Shown here: positions 8,378 through 16,481 of the stretch, piece after piece
Layout of the letters: each line of letters starts with the position of its first letter
Numbering within the stretch: the first letter of the stretch is position 1
Assembly: GCA_028875185.1 (NCBI GenBank)
Contig: JAPPFH010000127.1
Coordinates: 1 to 64,000 of the forward strand
Length of the DNA stretch: 64,000 nucleotides
Origin: Chloroflexota bacterium
GTDB taxonomy: Bacteria; Chloroflexota; Anaerolineae; Aggregatilineales; Phototrophicaceae
Direction: 5' to 3'
Translations under genes and position numbers: made by a program
Notes under the pieces: generated by a model
The model's input: only the letters and a program-made list of their open reading frames with translations
The model's database searches: none
Told to the model about the DNA's origin: nothing

Positions 8378-9952
8378 ATGAGCCGTAATTTGAAGATTGC
8401 GATTGGGGTCATCGTCGTTGGCGGGCTTGTCGTCACTGTCCTGGTCCTTGCGCTAATCATCGCCAATCTGGGCGCCATCGCGACCTGGATTGGTTTCGAT
8501 GAAGCCCTCAACTTGGATGGGCGTCAAGGCGCCTTAGGCATGATCCTCAACCCGGAAGCGCGTGTGCAAAATGTCATCCAATGCAAGGATGACGCTGGCT
8601 GCGCGGCGCTCTGGCCCATCATATTTGCCGCTGGGTTCGCTTTCGTCATCGTCACTGGATTCGCCTATGCCACGCTGCTTGAACGGCGCCTGCTGGCTTT
8701 CTTGCAGCATCGCGTTGGACCCAACCGCGTCGGTCCGCAAGGCTTTTTGCAGCCGGCGGCTGATGGCGTCAAGCTGGTATTCAAGGAAGATCTGATCCCG
8801 GCCGGCGCTGATAAATGGGTCTTCCGTTTGGCGCCGATGATCAAAGTGATACCGATCTTGATGATCGCCGCGGTCATCCCGATGGGGCCCGATCTAGTCT
8901 TGCCCTGGTTCGCGCCGTCCTTGGGTGATGTATGGTTCCAGGTGCCGCAAGGTCTGATTGATTCAAACGTTGGCATTCTCTGGGTGATCGCCATCACCAG
9001 CATCGCCACTTATGGCGTCGTGCTGGCGGGCTGGTCCAGCGATAACAAATACGCCATGCTGGGCGCCTTGCGCGCATCGGCGCAGATGATTAGCTATGAG
9101 CTCAGTTTCGCGCTGACGCTGGCTATCCCGGTTATGATCGTCGGCAGCATGTCGCTCGGCGATATCATGGATGCGCAGCGGAATATCTGGGATTGGTTCG
9201 TCTTTCAGAATCCCTTGGCCGCTGCCGTTCTGATTCTGGCGCTGCTGGCGGAGACCAACCGCGCGCCCTTTGACCTGACTGAAGCCGAGCAGGAATTGAC
9301 GCAAGGATATATGACCGAATACAGCGGCATGAAATTCGCCCTGTTCATGATGGCTGAATATCTGGGGATGATTGCGGTCAGCCTGGTGGCGATTGCCGTA
9401 TTCTTCGGCGGTTATCACCTCTGGCCGATGGACGGTCTGCCGATACTGGCGCCGGTCATATTCATACTCAAAGTATTTCTGATGCTCTGTTTCATGATTT
9501 GGATCCGAGCGACCCTGCCGCGCATCCGCTATGACCGGCTGATGCAATTTGGTTGGAAGGTGATGATCCCGCTGGCGCTGTTGGCGGTGGCTTGGACGGC
9601 GGTGTCCATCGTTGTCGGCGATGCGTTGGGCGGCGCCGCTTATCCCTTCATTTCCGGTATCGTGTTTGTCGTCGTTCTAGTGATCGGCGGTCTGGCGTTG
9701 CGGCGGATGAGCCGCGAGCGCGAAAGCGAAGAAGCGATTCCAATGGAGGACGACCCGGCGTATACCGGCGAACGGCGCGGCTTGGGCTGGGCGCTAGCGC
9801 ATTTGGTTGGCATGTTAATCGCGATCCCGCTGGTGCATATTCGCTTTCAGCTAAAGGCGCTTGAAGGCATGGCAAGCTTCGGGCGGACGCCGCAAGAAGA
9901 TCGCGTATTGGAAAGCGGCGAGACCGCCATCAAGACCGCCGCCGGCGATTAA
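8378..9952 (+). CDS. nuoH: NADH-quinone oxidoreductase subunit H, extended
   Basis: Membrane subunit lining the quinone chamber. Core motifs are clear: LLERRLLAFLQHRVGPNRVG near 100-119, LQPAADGVKLVFKED, and ETNRAPFDLTEAEQEL. At 524 aa it is far longer than the usual 330-430. The ERR motif sits near residue 102, against about 43 in E. coli, so some 60 residues were added at the front. These hold an extra hydrophobic helix (about 7-32) and a loop with a C-x5-C pair (C69, C75). The C-terminal side also adds a hydrophobic segment, an acidic stretch (EEAIPMEDD) and a polar tail. Ribosome site AAGG lies before the ATG at 8378. Confidence 0.95.
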   Translation: MSRNLKIAIGVIVVGGLVVTVLVLALIIANLGAIATWIGFDEALNLDGRQGALGMILNPEARVQNVIQCKDDAGCAALWPIIFAAGFAFVIVTGFAYATLLERRLLAFLQHRVGPNRVGPQGFLQPAADGVKLVFKEDLIPAGADKWVFRLAPMIKVIPILMIAAVIPMGPDLVLPWFAPSLGDVWFQVPQGLIDSNVGILWVIAITSIATYGVVLAGWSSDNKYAMLGALRASAQMISYELSFALTLAIPVMIVGSMSLGDIMDAQRNIWDWFVFQNPLAAAVLILALLAETNRAPFDLTEAEQELTQGYMTEYSGMKFALFMMAEYLGMIAVSLVAIAVFFGGYHLWPMDGLPILAPVIFILKVFLMLCFMIWIRATLPRIRYDRLMQFGWKVMIPLALLAVAWTAVSIVVGDALGGAAYPFISGIVFVVVLVIGGLALRRMSRERESEEAIPMEDDPAYTGERRGLGWALAHLVGMLIAIPLVHIRFQLKALEGMASFGRTPQEDRVLESGETAIKTAAGD

Positions 9953-10006
9953 GCGACGCGGCGCAAGATTCAACCTCAGGACTTAGATACGCGTAGGGGC
10001 AGAAAC

Positions 10007-10501
10007 ATGAACGTCATCAAAGGATTCCAAACGACCTTGAAGCATCTGATGGACGATGCGGTAACCGTGCAGTATCCGGAACAGCTGCAGAAATTCCACG
10101 ATCGCTACAAGGGACGGCATCACCTGCGTCGCTACGAAAATGGCTTGGAAAAATGCATCGGCTGTTCGCTCTGCGCCGCTGCCTGTCCCGCGGACGCGAT
10201 CTGGGTAGAAGCAGCCGAGAACACCGACGAAGAGCGCTACAGCCCCGGCGAGCGTTACGCCAAGACCTACGAAATCAATATGCTGCGCTGCATCTTCTGC
10301 GGTTATTGCGAAGACGCCTGCCCAACAGAAGCGATTCAACTAGGGCATGAACACCAGATGTCCTTCACCGATCGCCGCGACGCCATTTATACGAAGGACA
10401 TGCTGATCGACGCGCCGGAAGATGAAGCTGAAGGCACCCCGCAAGAAGTCGAAGCAGGCGCTTACGATCGCTCGATACCTGATATGGAAGATCCGACCTA
10501 G
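10007..10501 (+). CDS. nuoI: NADH-quinone oxidoreductase subunit I
   Basis: 23-kDa-type subunit with two [4Fe-4S] clusters (N6a, N6b) relaying electrons to N2. The 164-aa protein has both ferredoxin motifs: C50-x2-C53-x2-C56-x3-C60 and C95-x2-C98-x2-C101-x3-C105, each closed by C-P. The C-terminal tail (about 135-164) is acidic. It is preceded by an AGGGGCAG ribosome site. It is the last peripheral-arm gene before an 89-base gap with a promoter, which separates it from the membrane-arm genes nuoJ-N. Confidence 0.97.
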   Translation: MNVIKGFQTTLKHLMDDAVTVQYPEQLQKFHDRYKGRHHLRRYENGLEKCIGCSLCAAACPADAIWVEAAENTDEERYSPGERYAKTYEINMLRCIFCGYCEDACPTEAIQLGHEHQMSFTDRRDAIYTKDMLIDAPEDEAEGTPQEVEAGAYDRSIPDMEDPT

Positions 10502-10528
10502 CGCCGTCTATTGCGCCGGTAATGCAAA

Positions 10529-10557
10529 TTGAAGCGAAACAGGCATTGTGCTAAAAT
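10529..10557 (+). promoter_or_regulatory. internal promoter upstream of nuoJ
   Basis: TTGAAG (10529-10534) is separated by exactly 17 bases from TAAAAT (10552-10557). The -10 box is preceded by TGC, giving an extended -10 element. It lies in the 89-base nuoI-nuoJ gap, 33 bases before the nuoJ ATG, so transcription would start near 10564. It could drive nuoJ-N separately from nuoA-I. Confidence 0.55.
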
Positions 10558-10590
10558 GCACAAAGTCGGTCTCAGTGGGATTTTGCTTGT

Positions 10591-11979
10591 ATGGAATGGT
10601 TGTTCCTCACCGTTAGTTTTGTAGCCGTTTTGGCGGCCGCCATGATGCTGACGCGGCAAAACGCAGTGCATAGCGCGCTCTTTTTGATCGTGAATTTCGG
10701 CTGTGTCGCTTTCCTCTACTTGATGCTCGACGCGCCCTTCCTGGCGATGGTGCAAGTGACGGTTTATACCGGCGCGATCATGGTGCTCTTTCTATTTGTC
10801 ATCATGCTTCTCGGCGCCGAGGCGACCACCGATACCTCGGGGCGTATGCGCTGGCTGGGGCTGGCTGGCTCCGTCGTTGCCATCGTACTGCTCTTGATCT
10901 TCGCCTTCCCAATCGCATCAAATCTGCTCTCATCCGAAGCTCCGGATAGGCTTGAAGCGCGCGCGCAACTGCGGGTCATCAACGCGATACCGGGTGATGA
11001 AACCAAGATTTTCACCGCGATGGTGCTGGGCAGCGCCATGCCGCTTGATGGCAAAGTCCTGGCGACTGTCGCGCTTGACGCGCGAGACGAGTCGGTGGGG
11101 GACAGCAGAATTGACGATGTCGTCTATGGCGATTCGCGAGAATCCGTCCGCGGATACAAGGAAGTCGAAGCGGGAGAGTATACGGTCATTGTTGGCGTCG
11201 GCGATGGCAATTACGTACCCGGTCCTGTCTTCACCAAAGATCTGGCGTTCCCGCCGGATTCCGCCTTCTCGCTCGTTGTCTTCGAAAATGAAGCAGGCTT
11301 GATTGATGTGACGGTGCTGAACGATGATGTCGGCGCGCCCGCTGTCGGCATGATGCGATTGACGCTCGTCAACGCCGTGACTGATCGGCAGGTGGCTTTG
11401 GTAGATGTCGGGCAATACACAACGCGGCGCAGCCTATGCGATGACGCTTCCTGCAATAGTTTGATCCCGCATCGCAAGCTGATTGATCAGTTGCCGGCCG
11501 GTGATCACACCAGCCTGGAGCTCGACGAGGGCCGCTACAATCTGGCGTTTGTCGATCAAGATCACAATATATTGCGTACGCTGGTGGACTACCAAGCCGA
11601 CCGCGGATTAATTGAGACACGTGTTCTCGTGCGTGAGCCCGGTGTGCCCGGCAGCCAAGCCAGTTATCGCGCTGCCGTTTACCACGCGCTCGGCGTGCCG
11701 GCTTTTGGCAGCCCGGAAGCGGTCGGGCAAGTCTTGTTCATCGAATACTTGCTGCCGGTGATGCTCGTGGGCATGCTGCTGCTGGTCGCGCTGATTGGCG
11801 TGATTGTGCTGGCGCGGCCTGATGCGCTGGCGCAGGCTGAGCGCCGCCGCGTCAATCGCCGCCGCCGGGTGAATCGCCCGCTTGTCAGCGTGATTTCGCA
11901 GCAGACCGGCGCCGATGTGCTTAGCGGCGAGTATCTGGCGAAACTGCCAGGCGGGACCGATGATGGTTCAGCCAAGTAG
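10591..11979 (+). CDS. nuoJ: NADH-quinone oxidoreductase subunit J with large inserted beta domains
   Basis: Proton-channel-region membrane subunit, here 462 aa against about 165-200 in typical homologues. Residues 1-112 give the usual first four helices, including the conserved VQVTVYTGAIMVLFLFVIML region. Residues about 376-410 give the classic last helix (FIEYLLPVML...LIGVIVLAR), followed by an Arg-rich cytoplasmic tail. Between them (about 113-375) lies an extra region that reads as two related beta modules. The first starts near L-R-V-I-N-A-I-P-G (127-135) with an E-A-G-E-Y-T-V-I-V strand; the second near L-T-L-V-N-A-V (257-263) with an L-P-A-G / E-G-R-Y-N-L-A-F pattern. This resembles DUF4397 tandem domains. 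By canonical NuoJ topology the loop is extracytoplasmic. The reading frame is uninterrupted. The domain name is from pattern recognition only. Confidence 0.93.
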   Translation: MEWLFLTVSFVAVLAAAMMLTRQNAVHSALFLIVNFGCVAFLYLMLDAPFLAMVQVTVYTGAIMVLFLFVIMLLGAEATTDTSGRMRWLGLAGSVVAIVLLLIFAFPIASNLLSSEAPDRLEARAQLRVINAIPGDETKIFTAMVLGSAMPLDGKVLATVALDARDESVGDSRIDDVVYGDSRESVRGYKEVEAGEYTVIVGVGDGNYVPGPVFTKDLAFPPDSAFSLVVFENEAGLIDVTVLNDDVGAPAVGMMRLTLVNAVTDRQVALVDVGQYTTRRSLCDDASCNSLIPHRKLIDQLPAGDHTSLELDEGRYNLAFVDQDHNILRTLVDYQADRGLIETRVLVREPGVPGSQASYRAAVYHALGVPAFGSPEAVGQVLFIEYLLPVMLVGMLLLVALIGVIVLARPDALAQAERRRVNRRRRVNRPLVSVISQQTGADVLSGEYLAKLPGGTDDGSAK

Positions 11980-11998
11980 CCGCGGGAGAAGCTAGGCG

Positions 11999-12307
11999 AT
12001 GAATCCAATCGGCGTCGAACCCTATATCGTCTTGAGCATGGTTCTGTTCCTGCTTGGGGCTTTGGGTGTGCTCATGCGGCGGAACGCCATCCTGGTTTTC
12101 ATGTCGGTCGAGCTGATGCTGAACTCGGCAAACCTTGCCTTGGTCGCATTCGCGCGCGAATGGGGCCAGGTCAACGGGCATGTCTTCGTCTTTTTTGTCA
12201 TGACCGTGGCCGCGGCGGAAGTAGCGGTGGGCTTGGCGCTGATCGTGAATATTTTCCGCGAGCGCCAAAGCATCAATATTGACGACTTGCAGCAGATGCA
12301 AGGTTGA
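11999..12307 (+). CDS. nuoK: NADH-quinone oxidoreductase subunit K
   Basis: Small antiporter-like membrane subunit of the proton-pumping arm, 102 aa with three helices. Two conserved buried glutamates are visible: in the [11 protein letters not shown] motif of the second helix and in [11 protein letters not shown] of the third. It is preceded by GGGAGAAG and lies 19 bases after nuoJ. Unlike its neighbours H, J and L it has normal length and no insertion. Confidence 0.97.
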   Translation: MNPIGVEPYIVLSMVLFLLGALGVLMRRNAILVFMSVELMLNSANLALVAFAREWGQVNGHVFVFFVMTVAAAEVAVGLALIVNIFRERQSINIDDLQQMQG

Positions 12308-12336
12308 TGGACGGCTGTCGGAAGAGGCTCTAGCTA

Positions 12337-14850
12337 ATGGAAAACCTCCCGCTCCTGGTTCCGCTTGTGATTCTTGTGCCGGCGCTAGGCGCATTTATCA
12401 ACTTTTTCTTCGGCGCCAAACTTGAAGAGCGTTGGTCTGGTTATATAGGCTGCTTCGCCTCAATCTTGTCGTTCATTGTTTCACTGCTTTTGCTGACTTA
12501 TGTCACCGGAACCAACGGCAGCGCGGCGGTGGTCAATCCGCCCTTTGTTGATGGCTGGCTGCGGATCGAATCCATCGGTCTCGATATCTCCTGGCAGCAG
12601 CGTGTCGATTCGCTGAGCGTGACCATGATGCTGGTGGTCACCGGCGTCGGCTCGCTGATTCATCTTTACGCCCGCGGCTATATGCACGGCGACAAATGGT
12701 ATCCGCGCTTCTTCGCTTATCTGAATATGTTCCTGGCTTTCATGCTCATCCTGGTGACGGGCAACAATTTCCTGATGCTCTTCGTCGGCTGGGAGGGCGT
12801 CGGGTTGTGTTCTTTCTTGCTCATCGGATTTTGGTGGGACAAGAAAGCGCCCGAGGGCTGGAAGAACAGCAACGCCGCGCGCAAAGCCTTCATCGTCAAT
12901 CGCATCGGCGACTTCGGCTTGCTAATGGCGATGTTTCTAATCTTCTGGACATTCGGCACCCTGGACTTCCACAAGGCCGGCGAGCTGCCTAATACTGAGG
13001 CGAAGTACCTCGTCCACTGGCGCGAGCATAACGGGCTGCTCGAGCGCCACGATGACGGAGGCTCGGGCAAGGACGAGGCGGCAGACGCAAAAGCCGATGA
13101 CGGGCATGGCGGCAGCTACAAGTGCGTGCCCGCTTCCCACGCGGAAGATGAGGATTATGGCGAGGGCGCGGGACACAGCGCGCCGAATCCGCTGGCGAGC
13201 GATATCCGCGCGGTCTACTGCGACAATCATCATTTCGACATCGAGATGCTGGGTGTCTTTGGGCAGACGACCGAGCGCTTTGGGACGGGCGAGGTCGTCG
13301 ACTTCAACGGCTTCGAGATGGCTTTTGATGATGTCATCGTTTTGATCGCGCTCTTCATTTTGCTGGGCGTCACCGGCAAGTCGGCGCAGATCCCGCTGTT
13401 CGTATGGCTGCCGGACGCGATGGCTGGTCCGACGCCGGTCAGCGCGCTGATTCACGCGGCGACCATGGTGACCGCTGGCGTATTCATTCTTGTGCGCTCG
13501 AACGTCTTCTTGTGGGAGTTGAATCACGGCGGATACGTGATTGGCCTGGTCATTACTCTGGTCGGCGCTGGCACTGCGCTCATGGCTGGCTATATCGCGC
13601 TCGGTCAGTGGGATATCAAACGTGTGCTGGCGTATTCGACCATTTCCCAGCTCGGCTTTATGGTGGCGGCTGTCGGCATTGGCGCTTACGTCGCGGCGAT
13701 GTTCCACCTGGTCACGCATGCGGTGTTCAAAGCGCTGCTTTTCCTCGGCAGCGGCTCAGTGATCCACGGCGTCGAGCACGGCCATCATCACGCGCATGAG
13801 CATGGTCACGGTCACAATGATAATGAGCATGGCGTCGACCATGACGATCACGATGAAGAGTTCGACCCGCAGGATATGCGCAATATGGGCGGCTTGCGCA
13901 AGCGCATGCCCATCACGTATATCACTTATCTGATTGGCGCCTTGGCGCTGGCGGGAATATTCCCCCTCGCCGGCTTCTGGTCGAAAGACGAGATTCTGGC
14001 CGATGCCTGGTTTGAAGGTTTTGAGCTCAATGAATTAAGCGGTTTCATCGCTTTCGGCGTGCTTTTGGTCGCGGCTGCCTTCACCGCCTTCTATATGTGG
14101 CGGCAGATTGTGCTGGTCTTCCTGGATAATGCGCGCAGTGAAGCGGCTGAGCAAGCGCCGGAGAGCAATGGCGCGATGCTGCTGCCGCTGCTGATTCTGG
14201 CGATTTTCACCCTCATCATCGGCTTCATTAATGTGCCCAAGTCTACGCCGATCTTCGATGGCATATACCGACCATACGAATTCAAATACTTCCTCGAGCA
14301 TAGTCTGGTCAGCGTATCGCGCGGGCATACGCTCGATTTCAATCTTTCAATCGCGGGCATCGCGCTGCTTTTGGGCATTGCGTCAATCCTCGTCGCCAAC
14401 CGCGTTTACAAGGGCAAGGGATTGGGGAGCGGCAATGGCGACTTGCTGGAAGACGGTGGCGCGTCGCGCCCGTTGTTCCGGCTGGCGAATGCCCGGCTTT
14501 ATTGGGACGAAGTTTACTCCGCCTTGGTTGAGCAGCCCTTCAACCGGCTCGCGGGATTTTTGGCGGACCGGGTTGATTGGGATTTCCTGCACAATTATTT
14601 CCATGACAGCATCATCAAACGCGGCTTCGACACCATCGCCCAATTGCTTGGCAAGCCCTTCGATCTCGGCATTGTCGACGGCACGGTCAATGGCGTCGGC
14701 GCCTTCGTGCTGCGCGCGGCCGAATGGATGCGGCGCGCGCAAACCGGCTACGTGCGGCTTTATGCGGTGGTCGTGTTCATCGGCGTCGTGGCAGTCATGG
14801 CTCTCATGCTAATTCCCTTTGTTCAGACGCTGCTCGCGCGCGGCGCTTAA
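12337..14850 (+). CDS. nuoL: NADH-quinone oxidoreductase subunit L with acidic insertion and His-rich loop
   Basis: Distal antiporter-like proton-pumping subunit. It is 837 aa against 610-680 in most bacteria. Core motifs are intact: helix 5 with E153 in FVGWEGVG, helix 7 with K348 in GVTGKSAQIPL, and D-A-M-A-G-P-T-P-V-S-A-L-I-H-A-A-T-M-V-T-A-G. Two additions stand out. Residues about 212-328 form a charged insertion between helices 6 and 7, rich in Asp, Glu, Gly and His, with two cysteines (C263, C295). Residues about 477-508 form a run of His, Glu, Asp and Gly after helix 11, replacing a short loop before GGLRKRMP. The first loop should be extracytoplasmic and the second cytoplasmic by the standard fold. 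The long C-terminal transverse helix and final helix are present. Confidence 0.95.
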   Translation: MENLPLLVPLVILVPALGAFINFFFGAKLEERWSGYIGCFASILSFIVSLLLLTYVTGTNGSAAVVNPPFVDGWLRIESIGLDISWQQRVDSLSVTMMLVVTGVGSLIHLYARGYMHGDKWYPRFFAYLNMFLAFMLILVTGNNFLMLFVGWEGVGLCSFLLIGFWWDKKAPEGWKNSNAARKAFIVNRIGDFGLLMAMFLIFWTFGTLDFHKAGELPNTEAKYLVHWREHNGLLERHDDGGSGKDEAADAKADDGHGGSYKCVPASHAEDEDYGEGAGHSAPNPLASDIRAVYCDNHHFDIEMLGVFGQTTERFGTGEVVDFNGFEMAFDDVIVLIALFILLGVTGKSAQIPLFVWLPDAMAGPTPVSALIHAATMVTAGVFILVRSNVFLWELNHGGYVIGLVITLVGAGTALMAGYIALGQWDIKRVLAYSTISQLGFMVAAVGIGAYVAAMFHLVTHAVFKALLFLGSGSVIHGVEHGHHHAHEHGHGHNDNEHGVDHDDHDEEFDPQDMRNMGGLRKRMPITYITYLIGALALAGIFPLAGFWSKDEILADAWFEGFELNELSGFIAFGVLLVAAAFTAFYMWRQIVLVFLDNARSEAAEQAPESNGAMLLPLLILAIFTLIIGFINVPKSTPIFDGIYRPYEFKYFLEHSLVSVSRGHTLDFNLSIAGIALLLGIASILVANRVYKGKGLGSGNGDLLEDGGASRPLFRLANARLYWDEVYSALVEQPFNRLAGFLADRVDWDFLHNYFHDSIIKRGFDTIAQLLGKPFDLGIVDGTVNGVGAFVLRAAEWMRRAQTGYVRLYAVVVFIGVVAVMALMLIPFVQTLLARGA

Positions 14851-14865
14851 GGAGAACGTAGTCCT

Positions 14866-16473
14866 ATGGATGTAACTGGACTTTCGCTCACAACGATTAC
14901 CTTGTTCCTGCCTATGGTCGGTCTCGCTATTCTGCTCTTCATGAACGGCGAGACGCAGAAGGCGAATCTGAAGTGGGTCGCCTTCGCGACCAGCGTGGTC
15001 ACCTTTTTCGCTTCGGTCCTGATGTGGATCAATTTTGATCCCAGCGCGTCCGATTTGCAGATGGTGCAGCGCAATACCTGGGCGGAGATCTCACTGGGCG
15101 ATTCGGTCATCAACGTCAGCTATTTTGTCGGCGTTGACGGCATCAGCATGTTGCTCGTATTGCTCACGACTTTTATCATGCCTATCTCGATCCTGGGCTC
15201 CTTTGGCAGTCATATCTTTGAAGAGCGCGGTCGCGAGAAACTCTACTACATCTTCCTGATGCTGCTCGAGTGGTCGATGATCGGCGTCTTTGTCGTTCAC
15301 GATCTCATCATCTTTTACGTCTTCTGGGAAGTCACGCTCGTGCCGATGTATTTCCTGATCGGCATTTGGGGCTCTGAAGAGCGTATCTACGCCGCCGTCA
15401 AATTCTTCCTTTATACCATGGCTGGTTCCATTCTCATGCTTATCGCCATCCTCTACGTTGGCAATCGCTCCGGCACCTTTAGCACCTACAGCGCCGGCGG
15501 CGATATTGGCGTGATCGAGCGCGTGCGCAACTGGGAAGGCGAGGGCACCTACTGGGACGCGGTTGGTCCCGAAGGTGAAAGCGAGGATGCTGGCTTCCTG
15601 TTCAATTCGGTCGAGAGCTGGCTCTTCTTGGGTTTCCTGGTGGCATTCGCGATCAAGGTGCCGATCTTCCCCTTCCACAGCTGGCTGCCAGACGCCCATG
15701 TGCAAGCGCCGACTGCCGGCTCGGTGATCCTGGCCGGCGTGCTGCTGAAGATGGGCACTTACGGCATTGTGCGCTTCAACCTGAACTTATTCCCGGAGGC
15801 GACCGTGGCTTGGGCGCCGACCATCGCCTTCCTCGGCGTCGTCGGCATCATTTACGGCGCTTGGGTCAGTTACGCGCAAGACAACGTCAAGAAGCTGGTC
15901 GCTTATTCGTCGGTCAGCCACCTCGGCTTCGTGGTCGTGGGCATCTTCGCGCTCAACGCGCAGGGATTGCAGGGCGCCACGTTGCAGATGGTCAACCACG
16001 GCATCAGCACCGGTGGGCTCTTCTTGATTGTCGGCATGCTCTATGAACGTTGGCACACAAAAGAGATGGCGGATTATGGCGGCGTCTGGAAGGTGATGCC
16101 GCTCTTCGGCGGGATTAGCCTGGTAATATCGTTAAGCAGCATGGGCTTGCCCGGTTTGAATGGCTTCATCGGCGAGTTCACAATCTTGCTTGGCTCACTG
16201 GGCAGCGACTATCTTGGCTTCGCCTTCACGCTGTTCGCGACGCTCGGCGTCATCATGGCGGCGGTCTACCTGCTGAAGATGTTCCAGCATGTCTTCATGG
16301 GCGAATTGAAACGTCCGCTGAGCAGCGAAGCGCTTTACAAGCTCAGCTGGAGCGAGAAGGCGGCTTTCATCCCGATCATCATCATGATCTTCTGGATGGG
16401 CATTCAGCCGATTGTCTTCTTCAATATGCTGGATGTGTCGGTGGATAGTATCGTCGCGCTGTTCGTTCGCTAG
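14866..16473 (+). CDS. nuoM: NADH-quinone oxidoreductase subunit M
   Basis: Central antiporter-like proton-pumping subunit, 535 aa with about 14 hydrophobic segments. The key residues are seen: E155 in VFWEVTLVP, K264 in AFAIKVPIFPFHSWLPDAH, and the V-S-H-L-G-F motif. Between helices 6 and 7 (about 205-250) there is an extra stretch of some 30 residues, rich in Gly, Glu and Asp. That is the same loop that is enlarged in NuoL, though much shorter here. The gene begins 15 bases after nuoL, with AAGGAG upstream. Confidence 0.97.
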   Translation: MDVTGLSLTTITLFLPMVGLAILLFMNGETQKANLKWVAFATSVVTFFASVLMWINFDPSASDLQMVQRNTWAEISLGDSVINVSYFVGVDGISMLLVLLTTFIMPISILGSFGSHIFEERGREKLYYIFLMLLEWSMIGVFVVHDLIIFYVFWEVTLVPMYFLIGIWGSEERIYAAVKFFLYTMAGSILMLIAILYVGNRSGTFSTYSAGGDIGVIERVRNWEGEGTYWDAVGPEGESEDAGFLFNSVESWLFLGFLVAFAIKVPIFPFHSWLPDAHVQAPTAGSVILAGVLLKMGTYGIVRFNLNLFPEATVAWAPTIAFLGVVGIIYGAWVSYAQDNVKKLVAYSSVSHLGFVVVGIFALNAQGLQGATLQMVNHGISTGGLFLIVGMLYERWHTKEMADYGGVWKVMPLFGGISLVISLSSMGLPGLNGFIGEFTILLGSLGSDYLGFAFTLFATLGVIMAAVYLLKMFQHVFMGELKRPLSSEALYKLSWSEKAAFIPIIIMIFWMGIQPIVFFNMLDVSVDSIVALFVR

Positions 16474-16481
16474 GAGAGAAC

